Below are positions 1 through 8,479 of a stretch of DNA of 64,000 nucleotides, one piece after another (the first letter of the stretch is position 1; each line of letters starts with the position of its first letter). Source of the stretch: Rugamonas sp. A1-17 (GTDB lineage Bacteria; Pseudomonadota; Gammaproteobacteria; Burkholderiales; Burkholderiaceae_D); contig JAJLPB010000004.1 of the NCBI GenBank assembly GCA_025548565.1, positions 186,001 to 250,000 on the forward strand. Direction: 5' to 3'. The notes under the pieces are model-generated. The model ran no database searches. It saw only the letters and a program-made list of their open reading frames with translations, and was not told the origin of the DNA. The translations under genes were made by a program, and so were the position numbers.

Positions 1-271
1 ACTGGAAATCGTCGACGGCCGGCTGACCGGCCGCGTGGTCGGCGGCATCGTCGACGCGGAAGAAAAAAAGCGCACCGTCGAACGCGTGTGCGCGGAGCTG
101 GGCATCTCACCGTCGCAAGCCATCGTCATGGGCGACGGCGCCAACGACTTGAAGATGATGAGCATCTCCGGCATGTCGGTGGCGTTCCGCGCCAAGCCGG
201 TGGTGCGCGAACAGGCCAACGTGGCGCTCAACTTCGTCGGCCTGGACGGCATCATTCCGCTGCTGACCTGA
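1..271 (+). CDS. serB: Phosphoserine phosphatase, C-terminal part (cut by window start)
   Basis: This is the last 89 codons of a HAD-family phosphatase; the first full codon begins at base 2 and the 5' end lies outside the window. The segment shows the conserved Lys (EEKKRTV), the GDGANDLKMM motif that carries the Mg-binding aspartates, and the SerB-like tail with GMSVAFRAKP. SerB hydrolyses phosphoserine to serine in the last step of serine synthesis in the cytoplasm. The match to the SerB C-terminus is strong, though other HAD phosphatases share the GDGxND motif. Confidence 0.9.
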   Translation, partial: LEIVDGRLTGRVVGGIVDAEEKKRTVERVCAELGISPSQAIVMGDGANDLKMMSISGMSVAFRAKPVVREQANVALNFVGLDGIIPLLT

Positions 272-288
272 TCCCGTCAAGCGCCGGC

Positions 289-618
289 TCATTCCTGCCG
301 GCGCGCCACCTGCTCGGGCCCCGACAGGCGCACGCCGGCGACGTTGCCGTTGTCGCGCTGGTCGAACTCCACACGCAGGCCGCCCCAGCGCGTCATGAAC
401 GCGCCCTTGCCCGCCGGTTCAAGCTCGACCTCCGGGCCGTTATTCATCTGTACAAACAGCTTCTTGCGATGCTGGGTGACGGTCAGCGTGCGGCCGTCGG
501 CCAGCGCGTACTGGCCCCTGAACTCTTGCAAGTCAGTCTCGCGCAGCGGTTTCTCGGCGGCGCCGGCGGCGCCGGCCAGGCAGCAGCCCAGCATCAAAGC
601 CCACACAAAAGTACGCAT
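289..618 (-). CDS. Small secreted protein of unknown function
   Basis: This 109-residue product starts with a clear signal peptide (MRTFVWALMLGCCLAGAAG, then AAE). I prefer the ATG at 618 to the upstream in-frame start at 648 because the signal peptide begins there and GGGA lies just upstream. The mature part is a small beta-rich domain (LRGQYALADGRTLTV-like stretches) that resembles the C-terminal accessory domains of beta-lactamase-family hydrolases, such as the one encoded at 2683-4086. No catalytic motif is visible. It converges on serB. Function unknown; periplasmic location inferred from the signal peptide. Confidence 0.7.
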   Translation of the reverse strand: MRTFVWALMLGCCLAGAAGAAEKPLRETDLQEFRGQYALADGRTLTVTQHRKKLFVQMNNGPEVELEPAGKGAFMTRWGGLRVEFDQRDNGNVAGVRLSGPEQVARRQE

Positions 619-829
619 GATATGTCCCATCCCGGTCGATATCGCCATCGCTCACAAGGTGGATGGCAATACGATCACTCTAGACAAGAAAACCACCTTT
701 TGCACGGACCATCTGACAGACAGCGCCCGCCGCTGGACGAACGGTCGTTTTGCGGCAGTGAATGGGATGTCAAACACAGAAGCTGACTAAAATGCTAACA
801 TCGGCATTTACCTACCGCTCCCTCGCTCC

Positions 830-1765
830 ATGACCCGCTTCCTGCTTTGCGCGACCCTGCTGACGGCCGCCGTTTCCATCCACGCGGCCGAGTGCCGCTA
901 CACCGAACTGGCCGCGCTGGACATCGGCCTGGACGAACGCTTTTCCGCGACGCCCTATCTGGACGCGCAAATCAACGGCAAGTCCGTGCATATGCTGATC
1001 GACACCGGCGCCTATAAAACCCTGCTGACGCGCGCGGAAGTCGATCGCCAGCAGATCACGCTCACCCGTACCAACGAGGTTTTGCACGGCGTGGGCGGCC
1101 AGGCCGCGATGTTCTCGGCGCGCCCGAAGGAAGTGATCATCGGCCCTGCGCGGGTGAACCAGGCATTGTTCCCGGTGGTCGAAGGCTTCGACTTCCCCGG
1201 CTACGGCGGCATCATTGGCGCCGACTACCTGCTGCAAGCCGACCTGGAAATCGCGCTGGCCGACAAGAAGCTCAAGTTCTTCCGGGGCACGGGCTGCGAC
1301 GACAAGGCCCTCGCGTATTGGGACACCAATGCGCTGGAGGTGCCGCTGGATATCCCGTCCGGCGACAGCCGCGCCACCGTGCCGGTATCGATCAACGGCT
1401 CCATGTTGACGGCGCTGATCGACACCGGCGCGGCGGTCTCCGTGATCAACCAGAACACCGCCGAGCGGCTGGGCTTCAATCCCGCATCCGCCAATGCCGT
1501 CAAGAGCGGCAAACTCCGAGGCGTCAACGGCAAAAGCCGGCAGGCGTGGACCGCCTCGTTCGACAGCTTCGCCATCGGCGGGGAACAGATCGCCAATCCA
1601 AGCATCACCGTCCTCGAACAGCAAAGCGGCGACCTGGCCAGCAGGGGGCACCAGATGATACTAGGCCGCGACTTCCTGCGTGCCCACCACGTGCTGTTGT
1701 CGCCCCATCAGCAGCGGTTTTATTTCACATATCTGGGCGGGCCGGTGTTCGCCGCCAGGCCGTGA
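830..1765 (+). CDS. Secreted tandem retropepsin-like aspartic protease
   Basis: The 311-residue protein has an N-terminal signal peptide (cleavage probably near Ala19-Ala20). It has two copies of a retropepsin-type half-domain. The first has IDTGA with Asp58-Thr59-Gly60 and ends in GIIGADYLL. The second has IDTGA with Asp198-Thr199-Gly200 and ends in ILGRDFLRAHH. In this fold each half gives one catalytic Asp, so a single chain could form an intramolecular pseudo-dimer like pepsin; bacterial relatives (gag-polyprotein-type aspartyl proteases) usually have one copy. Export to the periplasm is inferred. Substrate unknown. It stands alone on the plus strand, convergent with the GNAT gene. Confidence 0.85.
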   Translation: MTRFLLCATLLTAAVSIHAAECRYTELAALDIGLDERFSATPYLDAQINGKSVHMLIDTGAYKTLLTRAEVDRQQITLTRTNEVLHGVGGQAAMFSARPKEVIIGPARVNQALFPVVEGFDFPGYGGIIGADYLLQADLEIALADKKLKFFRGTGCDDKALAYWDTNALEVPLDIPSGDSRATVPVSINGSMLTALIDTGAAVSVINQNTAERLGFNPASANAVKSGKLRGVNGKSRQAWTASFDSFAIGGEQIANPSITVLEQQSGDLASRGHQMILGRDFLRAHHVLLSPHQQRFYFTYLGGPVFAARP

Positions 1766-1784
1766 CTATCGAAAGGCGTGCGTG

Positions 1785-2213
1785 TCACTCTTCCAGTTTT
1801 TTGGTCAGCGCATAGCGCGCACCACCCGGCGGAAAATCAGCCAATCGGCTGAACACCGAGTAGCCGAGTTTTTCGTAGAACGGCAAGGCCTGGAAGCTGA
1901 GCGTTTCGACAAACGCGTTCTGGCAACCGCGCCGCAGGCCCTCGCGCTCGGCGATTGTCATCAACTCGCTGCCATACCCTTGCCCGCGCACGCTGTCATC
2001 CAGCCACACCACCTGTATCTGCAACCACCCAAGGTAGGTTGCGCCGAGCAGGCCACCAACCAGTTTGCCGCTGTCGTCCTTGACGGTGGCCAGCAGGTAG
2101 TTCGGCGTATCGCCGTTGGCCTGTGCGGCGTTGTACTCCGTCAGCCCCTTGACCAAGGCTTGCATATCGCCCCCATCGGGCGTTTCCTCCAGCTTGATAA
2201 TGTACGCGCCCAT
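1785..2213 (-). CDS. GNAT family N-acetyltransferase
   Basis: This 142-residue protein has the GNAT acetyl-CoA-binding signature: a beta-4 strand (LQIQVVWLDDSVRGQGYG) followed by RGQGYG and an amphipathic helix (SELMTIAEREGLRRGC), then the F-YEKLGY motif near the C-terminus. Length is typical for a single GNAT domain. Substrate cannot be told from sequence. It lies a few bases downstream of the SnoaL-like gene on the same strand and may be co-transcribed with it. Confidence 0.88.
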   Translation of the reverse strand: MGAYIIKLEETPDGGDMQALVKGLTEYNAAQANGDTPNYLLATVKDDSGKLVGGLLGATYLGWLQIQVVWLDDSVRGQGYGSELMTIAEREGLRRGCQNAFVETLSFQALPFYEKLGYSVFSRLADFPPGGARYALTKKLEE

Positions 2214-2220
2214 GATCCGC

Positions 2221-2673
2221 TCACTGAGGTTTCGGAGGGCGGATGCCGGTGTACTGCGCCGACGCCAGCTTCCACTTGCCGCCTTCGTTCACCGCGACAT
2301 AGCCGGCGCGGAAGGCGAAGTTCCGCTTCTCCGCATTGACTGTCGCGGTGCCACTCAGCTTGACGAGGATGGTGCCGCTGTTGCCGAACATCTGGATCGA
2401 CGGCTCGGACACCTCCATCGTCGGCGCCTCGCGTTTGTTGGCCGGCAGGTAGAAACCCAGCACCTTCTCGCGCGGGTCGACCTCGCCCAGCGGAGAGACT
2501 TCGTAGAAATCGCGTGTGACGATGGCGTCGATCTTCGACGGCTCGAAGTCGCGCTGCGCCTCGGTGTAGGTCTGCACCAGTTTCAGCAACTGCTGCTGCG
2601 GCGCCGCTTCCTGAGCGTGCAGTTGGGCCGCAGCCAGGGCGATGGTCGTCAATAAAACGGATTTGAATTTCAT
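2221..2673 (-). CDS. Secreted SnoaL/NTF2-like protein (DUF4440-type)
   Basis: This 150-residue product has a signal peptide (MKFKSVLLTTIALAAAQLHA). It then has one NTF2-like cone domain, recognisable from the helix LLKLVQTYTEAQRDF, the IVTRDFYEVSP strand and the GGKWKLASAQYT end. Such domains bind small ligands or act as small enzymes, and no active-site set is diagnostic here. The gene follows the beta-lactamase-fold hydrolase gene with a 9-base gap, so one operon is likely, with both products exported. Confidence 0.75.
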   Translation of the reverse strand: MKFKSVLLTTIALAAAQLHAQEAAPQQQLLKLVQTYTEAQRDFEPSKIDAIVTRDFYEVSPLGEVDPREKVLGFYLPANKREAPTMEVSEPSIQMFGNSGTILVKLSGTATVNAEKRNFAFRAGYVAVNEGGKWKLASAQYTGIRPPKPQ

Positions 2674-2682
2674 GTCATCTCC

Positions 2683-4086
2683 TTAGTGTGGCGCCGGCGC
2701 CGGGGCGTTCGCATTGACTTCCGCCGGCGCCGCTTCGGCAACGCGCGGCAGGCGCATGTTGCGGCCGCCCTGCATCAGCGTTACCGCCTCCACCTTGCCG
2801 GCCGCGTCGCGGTTGAGCTCCAGCTGCGCATCGATCTTGCGCAGGAACAGCTTGTCCGCCGACTCGGCGTAGATCGGCAGCGGGTCCTGTCCTTGCAGCT
2901 GCGTCGTCATGCCGCCGTTAGCGGTGCGCAGCCACAGGCGGCGGCCGTCCGGCATGGTGTAGGTGCCGGCGATGGCGGCCATCTGCTCCGCCGACAAGGC
3001 GATGTCCTTGCGTTCGGACGGTAGCGCGTACGCAGCGCCGCGCGCGGTGGCGGTCAGGCCGGCGGTCAGCGCTTCCAGCTGGCTGCCCTGGAAGTTACTG
3101 AGCACGATCACGCTGATCTTGTCGCCCATGCGGTAATGCACCTCGGTGGCGAAGCCCGGAATGCCCCCGCCGTGGCCTACCTCCTTGGCGCCATCCTTCT
3201 GCTGGATGCCCAGGCCGAAGCCATAGCCGGATTGATAGGGCGTCGTCATCGCCTCCAGCGAGGCCGGCGACAGCAGCTTGCCCTCGTACAGGGCGCGCTG
3301 CCAGCGCAGCAGGTCGCCGGTGGTCGAGTACAAGGCGCCGGCGCCCTGCGGTACGCTCATGTTGATGTAGCTGGCGTTGGTCACGCCATCCTTGCCGCGC
3401 GCATAACCGGCGGCGCGGTTCGGCAGCACGGTGGCGTTCCAGTCGTAGCCGCTGTCCTTCATGCCGAGCGGGTCGAAGATATTCTTGCGCAGGAAAGCGT
3501 CATAGCGTTCGCCGCTGACCTTCTCGATCAATGCGCCCAGCAGCACGTAGCCGGTGTTGCTGTAGTTGAAGCGGGAGCCGGATTCGAACTCCAGTGGCTT
3601 GTCCTTCACCAGCGCCACCACTTCCATCGGCTTCTTGGAGAACGGCTCTATCGATTCGTACTCCTTCGCCGCCGTAAAATTAGGAATGCCGGACGTGTGG
3701 TTAAGCAGCTGGAAGATGGTGACCTTGCTCCATGCGGCAGGCAGATCGGCGAGGTATTTACTGACCGGATCAGCGACATTGAGCTTGCCGCGCTCCTGCA
3801 ACAGCAGCACGCCGGCCGCGGTGAACTGCTTGGTCACGGAGCCGAGCCGGAACTTGGTGCTGGGCGCGTTGGGGATATTCCATTCCAGGTTGGCGGAGCC
3901 ATACCCCTTGTCCAGCAAGACCTGGTCGCCCTTGGCCACCAGCACCGTGCCGGAAAAATGGTCGTTGGCGACGGCCATATCGACCAGCGCCTCCAGGCGC
4001 TTCAGGTCCTGCGCCTGCACTGCCCCACCGAACAGCATGGCCGTGGCCAGCCCCGCGGACAGCATCCAATTGCGATGTCGCGACAT
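2683..4086 (-). CDS. Exported serine hydrolase of the beta-lactamase (class C/PBP4*) family
   Basis: The 467-residue protein starts at the ATG at 4086, which has GGGAGAG just upstream and leads into a signal peptide (LATAMLFGGAVQAQ). All three motifs of the beta-lactamase/DD-peptidase fold are present: Ser83-Val-Thr-Lys86 (catalytic Ser and Lys), Tyr175-Ser-Asn177 and His305-Gly-Gly. The roughly 120 C-terminal residues form a small beta-rich accessory domain. This architecture occurs in esterases, D-amino-acid peptidases and broad serine hydrolases (EstB/PBP4* type); a true beta-lactamase is less likely. Substrate unknown. Confidence 0.9.
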   Translation of the reverse strand: MSRHRNWMLSAGLATAMLFGGAVQAQDLKRLEALVDMAVANDHFSGTVLVAKGDQVLLDKGYGSANLEWNIPNAPSTKFRLGSVTKQFTAAGVLLLQERGKLNVADPVSKYLADLPAAWSKVTIFQLLNHTSGIPNFTAAKEYESIEPFSKKPMEVVALVKDKPLEFESGSRFNYSNTGYVLLGALIEKVSGERYDAFLRKNIFDPLGMKDSGYDWNATVLPNRAAGYARGKDGVTNASYINMSVPQGAGALYSTTGDLLRWQRALYEGKLLSPASLEAMTTPYQSGYGFGLGIQQKDGAKEVGHGGGIPGFATEVHYRMGDKISVIVLSNFQGSQLEALTAGLTATARGAAYALPSERKDIALSAEQMAAIAGTYTMPDGRRLWLRTANGGMTTQLQGQDPLPIYAESADKLFLRKIDAQLELNRDAAGKVEAVTLMQGGRNMRLPRVAEAAPAEVNANAPAPAPH

Positions 4087-4168
4087 ATTTTCTCTCCCGT
4101 TGCGGATCGCTCTCAAGTGGCGATCGACCGCCGTATGCTGCCATCAACTTATTTTTTTCGCAATCGCT

Positions 4169-4645
4169 TTATTTCACCTTCAGGGCGGCGATCAGGCCAT
4201 CGGAGGCGTCCTCGATATAGTCCAGCACCAGGTCGAAACCGCGCCCGCCGCCATAGTACGGATCGGGCACCACCTCGGAATCGCTGCGGCTGGCGTGCGC
4301 CATGAACAATCCCAGCTTGTGCCGGTGCTGCGGCGGGCACGCCGCTTCCAGCAGGCGCAGATTGTCGCGATCCATCGCCAGCACAAGATCGAAGTCTTCA
4401 AAGTCGGAGGCCGCCACCTTGCGCGAACGCTGCGCCGACAGGTCGTAGCCGCGATTGGCGGCATGCTCCATCGAGCGCGCATCCGGCGGTTCGCCGACGT
4501 GGTAACCATGCGTTCCGGCCGAATCGATGACGAGGCGATCCGCCAGTCCCGCCGCCGCCGCGCGATGACGGAACACGCCCTCCGCCGTCGGAGAGCGGCA
4601 GATATTGCCCATGCAGACAAACAGCACCGAAGTTTTCGCAGCCAC
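4169..4645 (-). CDS. Low-molecular-weight protein-tyrosine phosphatase
   Basis: This 158-residue protein has the signature P-loop VCMGNICRSPTAE with catalytic Cys11 and Arg17 (C-x5-R-S) and the DPYYGG motif with the general-acid Asp128. Full length for the LMW-PTP family. It removes phosphate from tyrosines in cytoplasmic proteins. Family members near capsule genes act on tyrosine kinases (Wzb), but no such genes are nearby, so this looks like the stand-alone housekeeping type (YfkJ/Stp1-like). It is divergent from the AraC fragment at 4721. Confidence 0.93.
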   Translation of the reverse strand: MAAKTSVLFVCMGNICRSPTAEGVFRHRAAAAGLADRLVIDSAGTHGYHVGEPPDARSMEHAANRGYDLSAQRSRKVAASDFEDFDLVLAMDRDNLRLLEAACPPQHRHKLGLFMAHASRSDSEVVPDPYYGGGRGFDLVLDYIEDASDGLIAALKVK

Positions 4646-4720
4646 GCCGGCTCCTTATATAATCAACACGATTGTATTTTATCGACTTTACTCCGCGACC
4701 GACGGCGCGCCGGCAAATAA

Positions 4721-5014
4721 ATGAGCCTCCCAAACGACCAGTCTCCCCGCGCCGAATACGCGCGCCGCATGAACCGTGTGCTGAACTACATCGACGCCCA
4801 TCTGGACCAGCCACTCGAACTGGCGCAACTGGCCGACGTCGCCAACTTCTCGCGCTTCCACTTCCACCGCATCTTCCAGTCCTGGATGGGCGAAACGCTG
4901 GGCGACTATGCACGCAGGCGCCGGCTGGAAAAAATCAGACGCCGCAAACCGGCATCGGCGACGATGACATCTCCAACAACCAATCAGGAGATTTCAACAT
5001 GGACGTTAAAGTAA
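4721..5014 (+). pseudogene. AraC-type regulator fragment: first HTH only, second HTH lost
   Basis: The 97 residues begin like a full AraC/GyrI-type regulator: RMNRVLNYIDAHLDQPLELA, then ANFSRFHFHRIFQ, the first helix-turn-helix of an AraC DNA-binding domain. After RRRRLE at about residue 70 the frame runs into a meaningless tail (KIRRRKPASATMTSPTTNQE). The second HTH (about 50 residues in the family) is absent. The neighbouring frame +1 resumes the expected linker (KNQTPQTGIGDDDISNNQ) and the GyrI domain. This looks like an internal deletion with a frameshift. The stop overlaps the start of the GyrI ORF by 16 bases. An alternative is a true mini-protein with one HTH. Confidence 0.7.
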
Positions 5015-5469
5015 TCGACTTGCCCGCCGCGCGCGTCGCCTATCATCGCCACATCGGCCCTTACGGCCCGGCCATCGGCGCCTTCTGGGGCCGCGTCGTC
5101 GGGCCGTGGGTGCAATCGCACGGCCTGGGCCAGGCGCTGTGCTACGGCGTCGGCTACGACGACCCGACCGTCACGCCCGCCGACAAATGCCGCTACGACG
5201 CCTGCGTGACCGTGCCGGACAACTTCACCGCCACCGGCTCGGCCGACATCACCACCCTGCCCGGCGGCCGCTATGCCGTCGGCCACTTCGAAGGCCAGAC
5301 CGCCGACATCGCCGACGCCTGGACCTGGATGACGCGCAACTGGCTGCCGTCGAGCGGCCTGCAATGCGACGACCGGCCCTGCTTTGAAATGTTCAGGCCC
5401 GACCTGGCGTTCAATCCGCAGACTGGCGCCATGCGCTGCGACATCTGCATTCCCGTTCGACCGCTGTAA
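4999..5469 (+). CDS. GyrI-like small-molecule-binding domain protein (former C-terminus of an AraC regulator)
   Basis: These 156 residues from ATG 4999 form a complete GyrI-like/effector-binding domain: MDVKVIDLPAARVAYHRHIG at the start, then HIGPYGPAIGAFW, GVGYDDP, the LPGGRYAVGHFEG strand and a CDICIPVRPL end. AGGAG sits 8 bases upstream of the ATG, so it can be translated on its own even though it was probably fused to the AraC HTH pair encoded upstream. GyrI-like domains bind amphipathic small molecules. Without the HTH region it cannot regulate as its ancestor did, unless it pairs with the upstream fragment. Confidence 0.75.
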   Translation: MDVKVIDLPAARVAYHRHIGPYGPAIGAFWGRVVGPWVQSHGLGQALCYGVGYDDPTVTPADKCRYDACVTVPDNFTATGSADITTLPGGRYAVGHFEGQTADIADAWTWMTRNWLPSSGLQCDDRPCFEMFRPDLAFNPQTGAMRCDICIPVRPL

Positions 5470-5479
5470 GGAGCAAGGC

Positions 5480-6370
5480 ATGGAGCATGTATGTGGCTGT
5501 CGCCTGGTCGACATCGATGACGCGGTACAGGGCGCGGTGGTGCCGCTGGCGTTGCTGTATCCCGCCAACGGCGCTGAAATGACCGAACACTTCGGCCCAT
5601 ACACGCTGGACGTCGCCATGGATGCGCCGCCGGCGGCCGGCGCGCATCCGCTGGTGGTGATCTCGCACGGTAACTCCGGAACGCCGTGGGCCTACCGCGA
5701 GATGGCCAGGCATCTGGTGCGCTCCGGCTTCGTGGTGGCGCTGCCCGCGCACACCGGCAATACGCGGCACGACAACAGCCTGGCCGGCACCGCAGCCAAC
5801 CTCGCCAACCGGCCGCGCCACATCACACTCGCCATCGACGCGGCGCTGGCCAATCCGGTATTACGCGACCACATAGCCGGCGACAGCGTGGCCATCATCG
5901 GCCATTCGATCGGCGGCTACACGGCGCTGGCGGTGGCTGGCGGCCAGCCGTGGTCCGGCCCGCGCGAAAGCAAGGACGGCCAGCCGCAGCCGGTTCCGGT
6001 GCGGGCCGACCTGCGCGTGCATGCGCTGGTGCTGCTCAATCCCGCCACGTTCTGGTTCATTCCCGGCTCGCTGCAGGCGGTGCATGTCCCGATACTGATG
6101 CGCACCGGCGAAAAAGACGACATCACGCCCGCCGAACATGCGGAAAAAATCATCGCCGGCGTGGCCGATGCCGCGCTGGTCGAGCACCGCGAGATCGCCG
6201 GCGCCGGCCACTTCGCCTTCATGAGCAAGTTCCCGCCCGAGATGACGCGGCCGAACTTCAAGCCCTCGCAGGACCCGCCGGGCTTCGACCGGGCAGCCAT
6301 TCAGCCGGAGCTGTTTGCGGACGTGACCGCGTTTCTTCAGCGGACCTTGTCCAGCAAGCGCAGCGCCTGA
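5480..6370 (+). CDS. Alpha/beta hydrolase (dienelactone hydrolase / PAF-acetylhydrolase-like)
   Basis: The 296-residue protein starts at ATG 5480, preceded by AAGGAG. It has the oxyanion-region motif SHGNSGTPWAY, the nucleophile elbow GHSIGGYTAL, a late Asp in RTGEKDDITP and the His of GAGHFAFM, giving a complete Ser-Asp-His triad. There is no signal peptide, so it is probably cytoplasmic. It starts 10 bases after the GyrI-like ORF and is likely in the same transcript. The substrate is unknown; relatives hydrolyse esters or lipid acyl groups. Confidence 0.87.
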   Translation: MEHVCGCRLVDIDDAVQGAVVPLALLYPANGAEMTEHFGPYTLDVAMDAPPAAGAHPLVVISHGNSGTPWAYREMARHLVRSGFVVALPAHTGNTRHDNSLAGTAANLANRPRHITLAIDAALANPVLRDHIAGDSVAIIGHSIGGYTALAVAGGQPWSGPRESKDGQPQPVPVRADLRVHALVLLNPATFWFIPGSLQAVHVPILMRTGEKDDITPAEHAEKIIAGVADAALVEHREIAGAGHFAFMSKFPPEMTRPNFKPSQDPPGFDRAAIQPELFADVTAFLQRTLSSKRSA

Positions 6371-6948
6371 CGCAAGCCGTCGACGATGACCTGGTAGGCC
6401 TGCCGCCGGCTGGCCTCATCCCGCGCCCGCAACGCAAATGACGGGTGGTAGACCACCACCACCCAGCGCCCCTCTTGGCGGAACGGCGCGTCCATGAACG
6501 ACTTCATGGTCGCGCCGCCATCCTGCAATATGGATTTCAGCGCCGTGCCGCCCAGCGCCACCACCACGTCCGGCTGGACGCGCGCCAGCTCCTCTTCCAG
6601 CCATAAATGGCAGGCCGCGATTTCTTTTTGCGCCGGGGTCTTGTGCAGCCGCCGCTTGCCGCGCAGCTCCCATTTGAAGTGCTTGACGGCGTTGGTCAGG
6701 TAAATGCTGTCGCGGTTCACGCCAGCTTCTGAAAGGGCCTTGTCGAGCAGCGCGCCGGCCGGCCCGACGAAGGGCAAGCCTTGCAGATCCTCCTGATCGC
6801 CAGGCTGCTCGCCCACCAGCATAATGCGCGCACGCGACGAGCCAACGCCGGGCACCGCTTGCGTCGCGTGCTCCCAGAGGTCGCACCGGCGGCACTGGTC
6901 CAACGTGGCCGGCAGCTTGCCCTGCTCATGGTTTGGGACTTTATCCAT
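6337..6948 (-). CDS. UdgX-type uracil-DNA glycosylase
   Basis: I start at ATG 6948 (203 residues); a TTG at 6963 is an in-frame alternative and is the numbering used here. The UDG-superfamily motif A is GEQPGDQEDLQG (residues 51-62), motif B is YHPSFALR. Between them lies KRRLHKTP (103-110), the R-loop that defines UdgX. In Mycobacterium UdgX the His of KRRIH forms a covalent bond to the abasic sugar after uracil removal; His107 is the equivalent here. Only three cysteines exist (24, 27 and 118), whereas family-4/UdgX enzymes hold a 4Fe-4S cluster with four. Role: uracil removal and capture in DNA repair. The 3' end overlaps the hydrolase gene on the other strand by 34 bases. Confidence 0.9.
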   Translation of the reverse strand: MDKVPNHEQGKLPATLDQCRRCDLWEHATQAVPGVGSSRARIMLVGEQPGDQEDLQGLPFVGPAGALLDKALSEAGVNRDSIYLTNAVKHFKWELRGKRRLHKTPAQKEIAACHLWLEEELARVQPDVVVALGGTALKSILQDGGATMKSFMDAPFRQEGRWVVVVYHPSFALRARDEASRRQAYQVIVDGLRQALRLLDKVR

Positions 6949-7057
6949 GGGCTTTTTATACAATAAACCTGGCGCCTCGGGCGCACGCCAGCGCCGCGCG
7001 CCGTGTGATCCGCGGTGCGGCTATACTGAAAACCGTTACTCAACCAAAGGAGTGATC

Positions 7058-7420
7058 ATGTCGCAAGAACTGGTTCTCGACGCCCGCCTGGACTCGGCCA
7101 AAACCACCGCCTGGTGGCTGTATGTCGTCCATGCGGTCAGCTTCCTGTTTTCGCTCGGCCTGTTTTCCGTCATCCCGCTGGCGATCAATTACATGCAACG
7201 GCCCGACACCGCCGGTACCTTCGTCTACAGTCATCACAGCTGGATGATCCGCTCATTCTGGTGGTACGTGGTCTTCGTGGTCGTGGGCGCGCTGCTGTTC
7301 GTCACCATCATCGGCATCCCGCTGGCCTATCTGGTCTGGCTGGGGGCGTGGCTGTGGAAGGCCTATCGCCTGATCAGCGGCGTGCAGCGGCTCAACCGCA
7401 ACGAGCCCGCCGCCGACTGA
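7058..7420 (+). CDS. Small inner-membrane protein of unknown function
   Basis: The 120-residue product starts at ATG 7058 with AAAGGAG upstream. It has two hydrophobic segments (about residues 18-40 and 68-96, the second ending in the aromatic-rich LVWLGAWLWKAYRLISG). Between them is a polar loop with YSHHSWMIRSFWW. It resembles small conserved DUF4870-like membrane proteins, but I cannot assign a function. The gene ends three bases before hisC on the other strand. Confidence 0.75.
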   Translation: MSQELVLDARLDSAKTTAWWLYVVHAVSFLFSLGLFSVIPLAINYMQRPDTAGTFVYSHHSWMIRSFWWYVVFVVVGALLFVTIIGIPLAYLVWLGAWLWKAYRLISGVQRLNRNEPAAD

Positions 7421-7423
7421 CTC

Positions 7424-8479
7424 TTACACTATCGCCTTCAGCGCTTTCACCAGCTTGGCGCACTCCTCGTCCGTGCCAATGGAGATGCGCAGGAACTGGT
7501 CGATACGCGCTTGCTTGAAGTGCCGCACGAGGATCGCCCGCTCACGCAGCCCGGCCGCCAACTGCGCTCCATCGCGTTGAGGATGGCGGGCGAAGATGAA
7601 GTTGGCCGCCGACGGCAGCACCTCGAAGCCCAATGCCAGCATCTGCGCGGTGAGCCACGCGCGGGTGGCGATGATGGCTTGCGAGGTCCGCTCCATGTGG
7701 GCAGCATCGTCGAGCGCCGCCACCGCGCCGGCCTGCGCCACCTGTCCCAGCGGATAGCAGTTGAAACTGTTCTTCACGCGCTCCAGGCCCGCGATCAGGT
7801 CCGGATGGCCGACCGCATAGCCCACCCGCAGCCCGGCCAGCGAACGCGATTTGGACAGCGTCTGGATCACCAGCAGATTATCGTAGCGGTCCAGCAGGGC
7901 GATGGCGCTTTGGCCGCCGAAATCGACATAGGCCTCGTCGATCACCACCACCTGGTCCGGATGCGCGGCCAGCAGCGCCTCGATCCGCGCCAACGGCAAG
8001 GCGATACCAGTCGGCGCGTTAGGATTGGCGATGATGATGGCGCCGCACGGCTGCGCGTAGTCCGCGACATCGATCTCGTAACGCTCGTTCAGCGGCACCT
8101 GCACCGCCTCGATGCCATACAAGCTGCAATAGGTCGGATAGAAGCTGTAGCTGATGTCCGGGCATAGCAGCGGCAGCTCATGCTTGAGCAAGGCGTGGAA
8201 GGTATGCGCCAGCACCTCGTCCGAGCTGTTGCCGACGAAGACCTGCTCACGCGTCAAGCCGAAACGGCGCGCCACGGCATCCTTCACGGCCGCGTTGCCC
8301 GGATCCGAATACTTGCGGAGCTGGTCGCCGACCGCCGCTTGCATCGCCTCTATCGCCTTGGGCGACGGGCCGTATGGGTTTTCGTTAGTGTTAAGTTTGA
8401 CCAGCCCGGGCATCTGCACCTGTTCGCCCGGCGTGTACGGCGTCAGGCCGTGGACCACGTCACTCCAGAAGCGGCTCAT
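7424..8479 (-). CDS. hisC: Histidinol-phosphate aminotransferase
   Basis: The 351-residue PLP enzyme of fold type I begins [20 protein letters not shown], typical of HisC. It has [12 protein letters not shown], the NPNAPTG loop, Asp/Tyr in IDEAYVDF and the Schiff-base Lys210 in [16 protein letters not shown]. It converts imidazole-acetol phosphate to histidinol phosphate in histidine synthesis; relatives also act on aromatic amino acids. ATG 8479 overlaps the stop of metC (ATGA), so the pair is translationally coupled. No other his genes are nearby, so it may be a second, paralogous copy. Confidence 0.9.
   Translation of the reverse strand: MSRFWSDVVHGLTPYTPGEQVQMPGLVKLNTNENPYGPSPKAIEAMQAAVGDQLRKYSDPGNAAVKDAVARRFGLTREQVFVGNSSDEVLAHTFHALLKHELPLLCPDISYSFYPTYCSLYGIEAVQVPLNERYEIDVADYAQPCGAIIIANPNAPTGIALPLARIEALLAAHPDQVVVIDEAYVDFGGQSAIALLDRYDNLLVIQTLSKSRSLAGLRVGYAVGHPDLIAGLERVKNSFNCYPLGQVAQAGAVAALDDAAHMERTSQAIIATRAWLTAQMLALGFEVLPSAANFIFARHPQRDGAQLAAGLRERAILVRHFKQARIDQFLRISIGTDEECAKLVKALKAIV

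Noticed and set aside
2683..4086. Possible antibiotic-resistance beta-lactamase
   Set aside because: The motifs fit the broad class C/PBP4* hydrolase family with an extra C-terminal domain, a layout usual for esterases and peptidases, not for resistance enzymes.
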